This document shows positions 1 to 7,074 of a DNA stretch of 53,942 bases, piece by piece. A program made the translations under genes and the position numbers. Within the stretch, counting starts at the first letter, position 1, and each line of letters starts with the position of its first letter. The stretch spans positions 1 to 53,942 of the forward strand of contig QCED01000009.1 in assembly GCA_003280725.1 (NCBI GenBank), written 5' to 3'. Source of the DNA: Prochlorococcus sp. AG-355-M18 (GTDB taxonomy: Bacteria; Cyanobacteriota; Cyanobacteriia; PCC-6307; Cyanobiaceae). The notes under the pieces are model-generated. The model saw nothing but the letters and a program-made list of their open reading frames with translations. It had not been told where the DNA came from and did not search any database.

Positions 1-112
1 ATAGTTTTTTAAATAATAAAAAACCTTTTTCAATTCTTTTTGGACCTAAAATTGAGAGCAAAATTACTATAATTATGAATATTTCAGGTGAATTTAAACC
101 TAATAGTTTCAT
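1..112 (-). CDS. Partial small membrane protein, TatA-like N-terminus
   Basis: The reading frame starts at an ATG at 112 and runs off the left edge of the window, leaving about 37 residues. It opens with MKLLGLNSPEIF, then a hydrophobic stretch, then GPKRIEKG and a basic tail. A hydrophobic helix followed by a G-P-[KR] hinge and an amphipathic basic helix resembles TatA/TatE-type proteins, but the C-terminus is missing, so I only call it TatA-like. Its start faces away from the next gene and there is no overlap. It could equally be an unrelated picocyanobacterial membrane peptide. Confidence 0.5.
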   Translation of the reverse strand, partial: MKLLGLNSPEIFIIIVILLSILGPKRIEKGFLLFKKL

Positions 113-159
113 AAAATTTCATATTCTATTTATATTTTAGTACATGCTAAAAATTTAAT

Positions 160-552
160 CTAATTATTCTCAAAAGTTGGTAAATAGAGTTCCCTATTTG
201 ATGCAATTAAACCTTCTTCTTTAAAAAACTTCTCTAGATCTTTTAGATCATTTATATCTACAAATTCACCGCAATTATCTAATATATTATTGTGGGTGAA
301 ATTCCATAAATTATCCAAATATTCGTCATCGTCTGGAAAGGCTACAAATTTTAAATATGTATTATTCAAAGCATATTCACTAGCAAAATCAGAATCTAAT
401 CCTTCCCTCTTAGCATCACAGAAAACTTTAGCAAATCTTTTGCCTACAGAAGTTTGAGCACTCGATAAATCTAAATTGCCTTGGATAGCTATTACATTTA
501 TTGGTGCAATAAAAATAATTATTGGGAGAAAAATAGATATTAATATGAACAA
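160..552 (-). CDS. Hypothetical secreted protein, 130 aa
   Basis: Unrecognised protein. Residues 1-23 form a hydrophobic signal-like segment ending near VIAIQG. The mature part is acidic and mixed, with two cysteines (in VFCDAKREG and DNCGEF) that could form a disulfide outside the cytoplasm. The start codon is TTG, preceded closely by a GGGAAA-like purine stretch, and no in-frame ATG would keep the signal segment. It probably acts in the periplasm or thylakoid lumen. Function unknown. Confidence 0.65.
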   Translation of the reverse strand: MFILISIFLPIIIFIAPINVIAIQGNLDLSSAQTSVGKRFAKVFCDAKREGLDSDFASEYALNNTYLKFVAFPDDDEYLDNLWNFTHNNILDNCGEFVDINDLKDLEKFFKEEGLIASNRELYLPTFENN

Positions 553-687
553 AAAATTTCCCTTTTTTTAAATTTAACTTAATATAAACTAGCAAAAAAT
601 TTAATCAATTAGGCCTATTTAAGTAAAAGCACTTATTATAAATTAAGAAATAAATAGAAAACATAAAATCAGCTCTCTATCTGAATT

Positions 688-693
688 TATAAT
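688..693 (+). promoter_or_regulatory. Likely -10 box for dus
   Basis: A perfect TATAAT lies about 30 nt before the dus start codon in otherwise non-coding DNA. No convincing -35 box is seen, which is common in this genome type. The background is very AT-rich, so a chance match is possible. Confidence 0.4.
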
Positions 694-722
694 AAAGAAT
701 GATTAAATAAATTTAAAATTAT

Positions 723-1724
723 ATGTCTGCAAATATAAAGCTAAAAGGAAGGGGAGTTAGCAGAATAATTACGAGTAAGGTTATGCTATCGCCATTAGCA
801 GGAGTTACAGATAATATTTTTAGGCGACTTGTACGTAAATGGGCTCCAAACTCTTTACTTTTTACAGAAATGATAAATGCCACAAGTCTTAAAAAAGGAT
901 TTGGAACACAAAAAATCAATCAAATAGATTTAGAAGAAGGTCCAATAGGAGTACAAATATTTGATAATAGGCCATATGCTGTTTCTGAAGCAGCTAAACG
1001 AGCAGAGGACTCCGGAGCATTCTTAATTGATATAAATATGGGATGTCCAGTAAAAAAAATTGCAAAGAAAGGTGGAGGCAGTGCCTTAATTAAAGACAGA
1101 AAACTTGCGATTGAATTAGTCAAAAATGTTGTTAAAGCTGTTAAAGTTCCAGTAACTGTAAAAACAAGACTCGGATGGGAAAGTAAAGAAGAAAATATAG
1201 AGGATTTCTTATTTAAACTTCAAGATGCGGGAGCAACGATGATCACACTTCATGGAAGAACCAGAAAACAGGGTTTTTCAGGTAAGTCAGATTGGGAAAT
1301 GATCGGGAGACTTAAAAAGTTGTTGGAAATTCCAGTAATTGCTAATGGAGACATCAAAAATCCAGATGACGCACTTGATTGTTTAAAAAAAACAAATGCT
1401 GATGGTGTAATGATTGGACGAGGAATTTTAGGATCCCCATGGAAAATAGGAGAAATAGATTATGCCCTTAGAGAAAATAAAAATTTTAAAGAGCCAAGCA
1501 CAGAAGAAAAACTATATTTAATTATTGAGCATCTTGATGAATTAGTAAAAGAAAAAGGAGATCACGGATTGCTAATTGCAAGGAAACATATCTCATGGAC
1601 ATGCAAAGACTTTAAAGGAGCATCAAATTTGAGAAATAATTTGGTTAGAGCTGTTGATAAAAATGAGGTTAAAAATTTAATAATTAAAATGATTAAAACC
1701 TTGAATAATGAAAAAATAGATTAG
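723..1724 (+). CDS. dus: tRNA-dihydrouridine synthase (Dus/NifR3 family)
   Basis: FMN-dependent enzyme that reduces uridine to dihydrouridine in the D-loop of tRNA. The 333-residue length fits the family. PLAGVTDNIFRR near residue 24 is the N-terminal FMN-binding signature. NMGCPVKK contains the catalytic cysteine (Cys108), followed by the glycine-rich GGGSAL. NGDIKNPDDAL and GVMIGRGILGSPW are the phosphate-binding end of the TIM barrel. The first 20 residues are poorly conserved in appearance, and a start at the Met of MLSPLAG is possible. A DUF2470 gene follows after 24 nt and is probably co-transcribed. Confidence 0.93.
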   Translation: MSANIKLKGRGVSRIITSKVMLSPLAGVTDNIFRRLVRKWAPNSLLFTEMINATSLKKGFGTQKINQIDLEEGPIGVQIFDNRPYAVSEAAKRAEDSGAFLIDINMGCPVKKIAKKGGGSALIKDRKLAIELVKNVVKAVKVPVTVKTRLGWESKEENIEDFLFKLQDAGATMITLHGRTRKQGFSGKSDWEMIGRLKKLLEIPVIANGDIKNPDDALDCLKKTNADGVMIGRGILGSPWKIGEIDYALRENKNFKEPSTEEKLYLIIEHLDELVKEKGDHGLLIARKHISWTCKDFKGASNLRNNLVRAVDKNEVKNLIIKMIKTLNNEKID

Positions 1725-1748
1725 CTTAAAACAAATTTATTTTTTTTA

Positions 1749-2018
1749 ATGAAAATTATTAGTAAAGAAACAAGTAAAAGAATTTGTGATCATATGAACA
1801 ATGATCACATAGATTCAGTGCACAAATATCTTATTCATTATGGGAAGATATCAAGATTTGAAAATGCTTATATGGAAGAAATTAATAATAATTATATAAA
1901 AATCAATTACGATGGCCAATCAGCAATTATCAATTTTAAAAATGAAATATCTGAAGAAGAAATTCATTCAACTTTAGTATCAATGATTAAAGACATTAAA
2001 AAAGAAAATAATTTATAA
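1749..2018 (+). CDS. DUF2470 domain protein, 89 aa
   Basis: Small soluble protein consisting almost entirely of a DUF2470-like domain. It has the typical opening ICDHMNNDHIDSVHKYLIHYG, in which conserved histidines follow a Met-Asn-x-Asp-His pattern. In larger proteins this domain is found at the C-terminus of HugZ-type haem-utilisation proteins and of plastid haem/pyridoxamine-oxidase-like proteins, where it contributes to haem or tetrapyrrole binding. Here it stands alone, which is common in cyanobacteria. It follows dus in the same direction. A tetrapyrrole-related role is an inference from the family only. Confidence 0.8.
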   Translation: MKIISKETSKRICDHMNNDHIDSVHKYLIHYGKISRFENAYMEEINNNYIKINYDGQSAIINFKNEISEEEIHSTLVSMIKDIKKENNL

Positions 2019-2024
2019 AAAATT

Positions 2025-2189
2025 CTAATTTTTATTTTCATAGTAGTCAGTTATCTTTTTACATTCTTCAAATGAAAGCATGCTTAATCTAGATGTTGCT
2101 TTTATTTTTAGAATTGCAATAACAGCTAATAAATCAGCGCTATCAACATTAAGTGCTTCAGAAAGTTCTAGGACCCTAAGACCTTTCAT
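2025..2189 (-). CDS. Small IF2_N-like protein, 54 aa
   Basis: A 54-codon frame on the minus strand, with AAAGGA about 13 nt before its ATG. The protein begins MKGLRVLELSEALNVDSADL and continues with LLAVIAILKIKA and MLSFEECKKI. This is the pattern of the IF2_N fold, the small helical domain at the N-terminus of bacterial initiation factor IF-2 (R-V-x-E-L-A-x-x-L-x-V-x-x-x-x-L). No other domain is attached. It may bind RNA or a ribosomal partner, but that is inference. Its stop faces the DUF2470 gene, 6 nt away. Confidence 0.6.
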   Translation of the reverse strand: MKGLRVLELSEALNVDSADLLAVIAILKIKATSRLSMLSFEECKKITDYYENKN

Positions 2190-2231
2190 TAGTATTAAAA
2201 AATCCTTTCTACATTATCAAGAACCTTTAAA

Positions 2232-2468
2232 TCAATGAGCTGCATTTTTCCCTAAACCTGCAACAAATGGAAAAGTTTGTTCATCACCAAATATATCTTC
2301 TTCCGAAGAATTAGAAATATTAGTTTTTTTATTATCAGGCTTAATTTCTTCAATTTCATTAGAAATATTATCTTTAATGTTATTTTCAATTTCTTTTGCT
2401 ATTAAGTTATTCGTATTAGAAAATATTGAAAAAACTAATACACATAAAAACAAAACAATTCTTTTCAT
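2232..2468 (-). CDS. Hypothetical secreted acidic protein, 78 aa
   Basis: Residues 1-24 are a signal-like segment (MKRIVLFLCVLVFSIFS...LIAKE). A low-complexity acidic/Asn-rich linker follows, then a distinctive C-terminus with DIFGDEQTFPFVAGLGKN. The linker looks dispensable, while the C-terminal block looks like the conserved functional part, possibly a docking motif to a membrane or lumenal partner. I do not recognise the family. It lies upstream of and in the same direction as the 54-aa IF2_N-like gene, 42 nt apart. Confidence 0.6.
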   Translation of the reverse strand: MKRIVLFLCVLVFSIFSNTNNLIAKEIENNIKDNISNEIEEIKPDNKKTNISNSSEEDIFGDEQTFPFVAGLGKNAAH

Positions 2469-2569
2469 AAAAAAAATTTATCTAATACTATTGTTATATG
2501 CCAATAGAGTTATTTAGAAAAACTAGATAACTTTAAAACAAATCTATATAAATCAAAATCAAAAAATAT

Positions 2570-2806
2570 TCATCTTCCCAACTTATTTCTATTTTTAAAT
2601 CTAATTAAAAAATAAAGACCCAGTAACAAAAGAATTGCCAAGGAGTACTGATTAAGAAAAACATAAACCATATAGACTAGAAAGGGGAATAAGCACGCCC
2701 TCTTGAAATTTAATTTCTGTTCCTTTGACATATTTTTCCAATTTAAATATTCTTCCCATTGAAAAATCTTCTTCATTTTTCTACTTCTATTTTTACGATT
2801 AAACAT
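2570..2806 (-). CDS. Hypothetical small membrane protein, 78 aa
   Basis: A very basic N-terminal third (MFNRKNRSRKMKK) is followed by a WEEYLNWKNMSKEQK segment. Two adjacent hydrophobic stretches at roughly residues 36-67 probably form a helical hairpin. The C-terminus is basic (RFKNRNKLGR), so both ends are predicted to be cytoplasmic. An internal ATG at MKKIFQWEE is an alternative start. Function unknown. Confidence 0.5.
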   Translation of the reverse strand: MFNRKNRSRKMKKIFQWEEYLNWKNMSKEQKLNFKRACLFPFLVYMVYVFLNQYSLAILLLLGLYFLIRFKNRNKLGR

Positions 2807-2910
2807 TACTTTATAAATATAGTTTTGATGATTCCTATGTTAATAAACAAAATTAATCTACAATATCAAAATGAGTTTTTTCATTGAATAAAATATTTTT
2901 TAAATAAAAG

Positions 2911-3330
2911 ATGAACTCAAAACCAGTTTGGAGATTAGAAAAAATTGTTTTACCTCAACATACAGATCATGCAGGCGTAATGTGGCACGGTAAATATTTT
3001 AATTGGCTTGAAGAAAGCCGAATAAATGCACTTTCAGAAGTAGGTATAAGTTATTTCGAACTAACTAAAAATGGCTTAGATTTACCTTTAATGAATACCT
3101 CAATAAAATATAAATCTCCTTTATTTCTTGGTGAAAAAATAACAATCGAGAGCGAATTCAATATTGCTAAAAGTCCTAGGATTAATGTAATTTCAAAATT
3201 TCATAACAAGAAAAATGAAATCTTAACGATTGCTGAAGTCAATTTAGTATTAATAAATAAAGAGAATTTTTCTATAATAAGAAATAGGCCAGATTTTCTA
3301 TCAGAAGCCTTTAGTAAATTAAACGGTTGA
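2911..3330 (+). CDS. Hotdog-fold acyl-CoA thioesterase, possibly DHNA-CoA thioesterase
   Basis: A 139-residue protein of the 4-hydroxybenzoyl-CoA thioesterase family. The N-terminal motif TDHAGVMWHGKYFNWLEESR holds the family's catalytic Asp and the W-x-E-E-x-R helix. KSPLFLGEKITIES is the typical central strand. In cyanobacteria a protein of this size and type hydrolyses 1,4-dihydroxy-2-naphthoyl-CoA in phylloquinone synthesis, the quinone of photosystem I. That substrate is an inference, since no other men genes are in the window. The ATG start gives the normal family length. Confidence 0.8.
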   Translation: MNSKPVWRLEKIVLPQHTDHAGVMWHGKYFNWLEESRINALSEVGISYFELTKNGLDLPLMNTSIKYKSPLFLGEKITIESEFNIAKSPRINVISKFHNKKNEILTIAEVNLVLINKENFSIIRNRPDFLSEAFSKLNG

Positions 3331-3352
3331 AATTATTATCCGCCAGTATAAT

Positions 3353-3380
3353 AATTTATTAATTTATTAATTTATTAATT
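3353..3380 (+). repeat. 8-nt tandem repeat (AATTTATT x 3.5) abutting a start codon
   Basis: Three perfect copies of AATTTATT plus a half copy fill positions 3353-3380, and the next base is the A of the ATG at 3381. The repeat occupies the whole ribosome-binding region of the downstream gene, leaving no Shine-Dalgarno-like sequence. Slippage would change the leader length by 8 nt without altering the protein. Confidence 0.9.
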
Positions 3381-3578
3381 ATGGATATATTTCAAGTTAT
3401 TGATTCTTATCAATATGAAATGGAATCAAGATATCAAGAAAAATCAATGCTCACAAATCTTTTTACAGAGCACAAATTTATAGGATGGTTAGGTTTGTTT
3501 ATAGTATTTTTCTGTATTTTTGCAATTTTTGTTTTTCAATTTCTTGAGTGGGAAAGTAATAACAATAATAAAAGTTAA
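3381..3578 (+). CDS. Hypothetical single-span membrane protein, 65 aa
   Basis: Residues 1-32 are polar and charged (MDIFQVIDSYQYEMESRYQE...). They are followed by one strong transmembrane helix at about residues 34-55 and a short Asn-rich tail. The start codon directly abuts an 8-nt tandem repeat, so initiation must be leaderless-like or rely on an unstructured AT-rich leader. A 40-nt gap separates it from the next gene on the same strand. Function unknown. Confidence 0.6.
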   Translation: MDIFQVIDSYQYEMESRYQEKSMLTNLFTEHKFIGWLGLFIVFFCIFAIFVFQFLEWESNNNNKS

Positions 3579-3618
3579 GAAGATTTAATGCTTATAATTC
3601 AATTGAATGACTTAAAAA

Positions 3619-3870
3619 ATGGCTATCTACTTAAAAATAACTAACCCTACAGAGGTCGTAAAAAAAAAGACCTCAAAATGGCTTACAGATATTACACCTG
3701 AAAGAATTGATAGAAAATTGGTCGAGGATGAAGTAATAAAAGGAATAATCGAGCAATTAACATTAGAAGGCATAAAAGGAGAAATATCAGCAATTAATGG
3801 GTTTGAAGTAAATGAATCTTCAGTAATAACAAAAAATAATTTTGTTATTAGAAAAACAAAAACTTTTTAG
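3619..3870 (+). CDS. Hypothetical protein, 83 aa
   Basis: Small soluble basic/acidic protein beginning MAIYLKITNPTEVVKKK, with a mixed alpha/beta appearance and no cysteines or hydrophobic spans. The segment LTDITPERIDRKLVEDEVIKG looks helical, and the C-terminus alternates in a strand-like way. It lies between a membrane protein and the Mrr-like nuclease gene, 20 nt upstream of the latter, so co-transcription is likely. I do not recognise the family. Confidence 0.65.
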   Translation: MAIYLKITNPTEVVKKKTSKWLTDITPERIDRKLVEDEVIKGIIEQLTLEGIKGEISAINGFEVNESSVITKNNFVIRKTKTF

Positions 3871-3890
3871 ATAGAAAATAAAAATCTTTA

Positions 3891-4760
3891 ATGAAAATTT
3901 TTTTTGTTTTAATTATTTTTATCATTTTTTTAATTTTTATAATCGTAAGAGATTATCAAATTAAAAAGAAAAAGTTAAAATTAAATAATGCCTTAAATTC
4001 CAATTTCTTTATTCAAACAATTAATAATTTAATAGACGAGAACAAATACAATTTGTTAGAGGAAAGGATCAGATTAAGGGAAATAGATGCTTACGGTAAC
4101 GAGGATTATAAAAAATGGATTGGCAATCCACCTCTTGATCAAAAAGCCATTGAGAAAAATATATTTAATGGGTCTAAGAGATTTAAAGAGGGTGTACCAT
4201 ACTTCTGGGAAAAAGTAATTTTAAAAAAATTTGGAAGTATGGAAGTATTTTTCGAAAAGTGGAAATCGTATTGTAATGAAAATCCTACTATTGATGATGA
4301 GATAGTTGGATCTATTAGAAAGCTCGAGACTGAAGATTGGTTTGTTTTCATAGCAAGTCAAATTGAGAAATCATGCTTAAACCTAATAGAAAAAAACTAC
4401 TCGAGTAAAAACAAGGGAAACTACAAAAAAGGTATTAGATTTGAAAATCATTGTATGGAAATTCTCAAACAAAATGGCTGGGAAGTAAAAGAAACCCCTA
4501 ATACAGGAGATCAAGGGGTTGACTTAATTGCGTCAATAAACGATTTGAGAATATGTATACAATGCAAAGATCATGAAAAAGCCATTGGAAATAAAGCAGT
4601 TCAGGAAATTTCAGCTGGTAAATTATTTTGGAAAGGTACCCATGCAATAATAGTCTCAAAATCTGGCTTTACAAAGGCTGCTCATCAACTAGCAAAATCA
4701 AATAAAGTGGAACTAATCAATGAATATCAATTAAAAGATTTAGAAAAGTTTATTGTTTAA
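3891..4760 (+). CDS. Membrane-anchored Mrr-like restriction endonuclease
   Basis: A 289-residue protein with an N-terminal transmembrane helix (residues 3-20). A variable charged middle region follows, then a C-terminal Mrr_cat-type PD-(D/E)xK nuclease domain at about residues 178-289. The likely active site is visible: Glu185 in GIRFEN, Asp211 in GDQGVDLIA, and Gln224-x-Lys226 in CIQCKD. Mrr-family enzymes cut DNA, often modified DNA. No methyltransferase gene is nearby, and the membrane anchor is atypical for a classical restriction enzyme. It could be a defence nuclease acting at the membrane or a repair or uptake-associated nuclease. The stop overlaps the convergent MAPEG gene by 4 nt. 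Confidence 0.82.
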   Translation: MKIFFVLIIFIIFLIFIIVRDYQIKKKKLKLNNALNSNFFIQTINNLIDENKYNLLEERIRLREIDAYGNEDYKKWIGNPPLDQKAIEKNIFNGSKRFKEGVPYFWEKVILKKFGSMEVFFEKWKSYCNENPTIDDEIVGSIRKLETEDWFVFIASQIEKSCLNLIEKNYSSKNKGNYKKGIRFENHCMEILKQNGWEVKETPNTGDQGVDLIASINDLRICIQCKDHEKAIGNKAVQEISAGKLFWKGTHAIIVSKSGFTKAAHQLAKSNKVELINEYQLKDLEKFIV

Positions 4761-5170
4761 AAAGTATATATCAATTGAGTTAAGCCCTCTTTATAAAGCA
4801 AAAGTGTTGAAAAAATTCCTGAGGCCCACATTAAACCTCTAGCTGTGGGGATATTAAATACATATGCACCAATATATAAAAAACGAAAAATAGGATGAAT
4901 CAATGCTGCAATTATTGCAATATTAGAGTCAGTTAGAGTAATCAAACAAAGAAGACATGCGGGTGCATGTAGGGAAATACTTTCCCAACAATTTTGATGA
5001 CACCAAACTGCTCTTTTTCCAAAAGAAGGTAATTCATCGAATAAAGCCCTTGGAGCGGACATATTTTCAACAGAATATCCCGCTTTAACTCTCCCTATAG
5101 TTAATGGAATAATTGATAATAAAACAACACCAACTGATAGACAAAGGCTCCAGGCAAAAGCTACTTGCAT
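4757..5170 (-). CDS. MAPEG family membrane protein
   Basis: A 137-residue protein with about four hydrophobic segments. It carries the MAPEG signature around residues 51-70, KRAVWCHQNCWESISLHAP, matching the family's R-x-x-x-x-H-x-N-x-x-E-x-x pattern. MAPEG members include microsomal glutathione S-transferases and leukotriene-related enzymes. Bacterial members often act on glutathione or reactive lipids in membranes. The substrate here is unknown. The gene faces the Mrr-like nuclease tail to tail. Confidence 0.78.
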   Translation of the reverse strand: MQVAFAWSLCLSVGVVLLSIIPLTIGRVKAGYSVENMSAPRALFDELPSFGKRAVWCHQNCWESISLHAPACLLCLITLTDSNIAIIAALIHPIFRFLYIGAYVFNIPTARGLMWASGIFSTLLLYKEGLTQLIYTF

Positions 5171-5217
5171 ATGATTTAAATAATATTATTAGCTTAATAA
5201 TTGAAGCTCGTTATCGT

Positions 5218-5237
5218 GATAATGAAAAATCATTACC
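5218..5237. promoter_or_regulatory. Fur/Zur-box-like inverted repeat
   Basis: GATAATGA and TCATTACC form an imperfect inverted repeat separated by AAAA, and TTATC..GATAA precedes it. This resembles a Fur-family operator, but the spacer is one base longer than the classical 8-3-8 arrangement. It lies between the divergent MAPEG gene and a 41-codon ORF, so it could control either. AT-rich background makes chance occurrence possible. Confidence 0.3.
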
Positions 5238-5286
5238 ATAGATAAAACTTTGCAAAAAATGCTGTAATTTATAAAAAAAATCATTT

Positions 5287-5412
5287 ATGGATATTTCAAA
5301 GCTAGTTTTAATTTTTGGCGTAAGTTTACTAATATATTTTGCTTTTCTGTTTTTAGGATTTTTTCTTAAGAATAAAAATCTAAAGGCCCAGAATCTAAAA
5401 AAAGAAGAATAG
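5287..5412 (+). CDS. Small single-span membrane protein, 41 aa
   Basis: A 41-codon frame starts MDISKLVLIFGVSLLIYF, continues with a hydrophobic helix to about residue 28, and ends in a basic/polar tail (KNKNLKAQNLKKEE). The topology is one helix with a cytoplasmic charged tail. A longer minus-strand frame covers the same DNA but has no protein-like character. Function unknown. The start has no clear Shine-Dalgarno sequence. Confidence 0.5.
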   Translation: MDISKLVLIFGVSLLIYFAFLFLGFFLKNKNLKAQNLKKEE

Positions 5413-5542
5413 ATTATTAATGCCACGAAAATTTACCATTTTCTCAATATTTTTATATATTTTTGAATATATTTCATGGAAATAAAATTTGATCCAAACA
5501 ATAATAAGGGATATTTGTAATTAATAAGATAGTTGCTGGTAT

Positions 5543-5836
5543 ATGAAAAAATTTTATAAATTTCTTAAAAGTTTTCTATTTATATCACTTTGGCTTATTT
5601 TATCCTCATTTTTAACCAAATTTTGGAATACCTTTCATTGGGAATATATTTACTTAAACTTCAGAATTATATTTGATAAAGAATTTTGGTTTGTTTTAGA
5701 AAAAATTCTTTTAGGATTTGATTTAGGTTACTGGTTAGAAGAAGCACTAAAATTCTTAAGTTATGAAATACCTAAAGAATCATTTAAATATTTACCAATT
5801 TATTTCGTATTAAAGTCTATTTGGATAAAGAATTAA
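5543..5836 (+). CDS. Hypothetical membrane-associated protein, 97 aa
   Basis: An aromatic-rich protein with a hydrophobic segment at residues 8-26 (FLKSFLFISLWLILSSFLT) after a basic start. Amphipathic segments rich in Trp, Phe and Tyr follow. There is no cleavage site typical of a secreted protein, so I expect membrane anchoring. It is convergent with the fibrillin gene, 9 nt apart. Unrecognised family. Confidence 0.55.
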   Translation: MKKFYKFLKSFLFISLWLILSSFLTKFWNTFHWEYIYLNFRIIFDKEFWFVLEKILLGFDLGYWLEEALKFLSYEIPKESFKYLPIYFVLKSIWIKN

Positions 5837-5845
5837 TTTATATTT

Positions 5846-6388
5846 TTAATAGATTTTAATAAATTCCTCGAAATTCTTGAATAAAATCGGTGAATTTATT
5901 TTTCTTAAAACAAATAATGTACCTTTATCACCTCTACAGATTCTAAGCTTATTACTTAAATAAGTTATCTCTAACCAACCTAATTGTTCATTATTTATTT
6001 CTTTCATAGCCTTTATATTTTTTCTTCCAAATTTAGGACCTATAACACCAGCATGTGTAAATTTGACCCCAATTTTTTTTTCATTTATGTAATTAAGTCT
6101 TATTAAAATACCAGTACCAATAATTGATTTTATTCCTCTAGGTTTAAGTAAATTAAGACCATTTAAATTTATGGGATCAAGAATTTGAAGATTATCAATA
6201 AAAGGAGAATATTTTAAAAAGGGACTATTAGAACTACTCCACCTAAGCTCCCAAACACCCTGTAAATCATTTCTATCTTTGCTAAAAGAAAAATTATGAT
6301 CAATTTCAAGTTGTTCTGCAATAGTCTGTATTCTCTCTGAATTTGGAGAATTAAGAAGTAAATTTAATAAATCATTTTCGCTTTCCAT
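5846..6388 (-). CDS. PAP/fibrillin family protein, 180 aa
   Basis: Plastid-lipid-associated protein (fibrillin) family, lipocalin-like proteins that bind lipids or carotenoids at thylakoids and plastoglobules. The family hallmarks are present. LQGVWELRWSSSNSPFLK at about residue 42 is the first strand. LQILDPINLNGLN is the second conserved block. SNKLRICRGDKGTLFVLRK near the C-terminus matches the family's L-R-I-x-R-G-x-x-G-x-x-F-V-L end. No signal peptide is seen, so it acts from the cytoplasmic side. A second family member lies at 8820-9590. Confidence 0.85.
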   Translation of the reverse strand: MESENDLLNLLLNSPNSERIQTIAEQLEIDHNFSFSKDRNDLQGVWELRWSSSNSPFLKYSPFIDNLQILDPINLNGLNLLKPRGIKSIIGTGILIRLNYINEKKIGVKFTHAGVIGPKFGRKNIKAMKEINNEQLGWLEITYLSNKLRICRGDKGTLFVLRKINSPILFKNFEEFIKIY

Positions 6389-6439
6389 TTAATAAACGCT
6401 GGAGTATATAGCTAAGGATAAATACTCACTTCCATGTGC

Positions 6440-6445
6440 TATATT
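6440..6445 (+). promoter_or_regulatory. Likely extended -10 box for the DUF1330-like gene
   Basis: TGC-TATATT lies 19 nt before the ATG at 6465, a TGn-type extended -10 element in the divergent spacer after the fibrillin gene. No clear -35 is present. Confidence 0.35.
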
Positions 6446-6464
6446 CTACCCAGAATATGTTGAT

Positions 6465-6752
6465 TTGATGACAAAGAGCTATTGGCTTAAGAAAATTTCA
6501 ATTCCAAATGCTGATTTATTTCTGGAATATATAAGGACAGTATTGCCTTGGATTAAATCTGTGGGAGGAGTAATAGTAAAAAGAGATTTAATACAAGAAT
6601 CAACCTCAAATGAATGGGATGGAGGGCAGCTTGGATTAGTAATTGAATTCGAATCAAAATTTGCTGCTAAAAAAGCATTTTATTCTGAAGTATTTCAAAA
6701 ATATCTGCAGTCCAGAGATTTAATGGAACTAGTTACTATAAGTACTCTTTAA
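6465..6752 (+). CDS. DUF1330-like protein, 95 aa
   Basis: Small dimeric ferredoxin-like fold protein. The pattern SYWLKKISIPNADLFLEYI, GGVIVKRD, LGLVIEFESKFAAKKAFYS and FQKYLQ matches DUF1330. Members have a conserved Y at the start, a GG-x-x-[VL]-x-R turn, and an F-x-S-x-x-x-A-x-x-x-[WFY] helix. The function of the family is unknown, and it is related in fold to antibiotic-biosynthesis monooxygenases. Two ATG codons are adjacent (6465 and 6468) and either may start. Confidence 0.75.
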   Translation: MMTKSYWLKKISIPNADLFLEYIRTVLPWIKSVGGVIVKRDLIQESTSNEWDGGQLGLVIEFESKFAAKKAFYSEVFQKYLQSRDLMELVTISTL

Positions 6753-6890
6753 AAAAAATCAACCAATATAAACCTCACACAGACAACTTATAAGTATTTA
6801 TTACTATTAAATTATTTATGTAATATTTATAACTTCACTAGCGATAGCATATTTTGCAAAATTTAATTGTAAAAGTAATCCGTTAATCAA

Positions 6891-7070
6891 ATGAACTATT
6901 CAACAGAAAAAGATGATTATTTGATGACAACTCCATATACAAAGAAAATTCAGCAAAAATTTGAAAAGGTTAAATCTTTTTTAGAGCAAAATGGATTTAA
7001 TCCTTCATCAGAGAGCTTAATGCAAGATATAGTTAGCTCAGAAGAATATATTGCTAAAAATGGCTTATAA
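6891..7070 (+). CDS. Hypothetical soluble protein, 59 aa
   Basis: A 59-codon frame starts at an ATG and reads MNYSTEKDDYLMTTPYTKK, followed by a helical segment (IQQKFEKVKSFLEQNGF) and an acidic helix ending KNGL. It has protein-like composition, no membrane segment and no cysteine. It is convergent with the HLIP-like small gene, 4 nt apart. Function unknown. Confidence 0.55.
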   Translation: MNYSTEKDDYLMTTPYTKKIQQKFEKVKSFLEQNGFNPSSESLMQDIVSSEEYIAKNGL

Positions 7071-7074
7071 AATA

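Noticed and set aside
5211..5426. 71-codon frame on the minus strand
   Set aside because: Composition is not protein-like and a 41-codon plus-strand frame with a clear membrane helix covers the same DNA.
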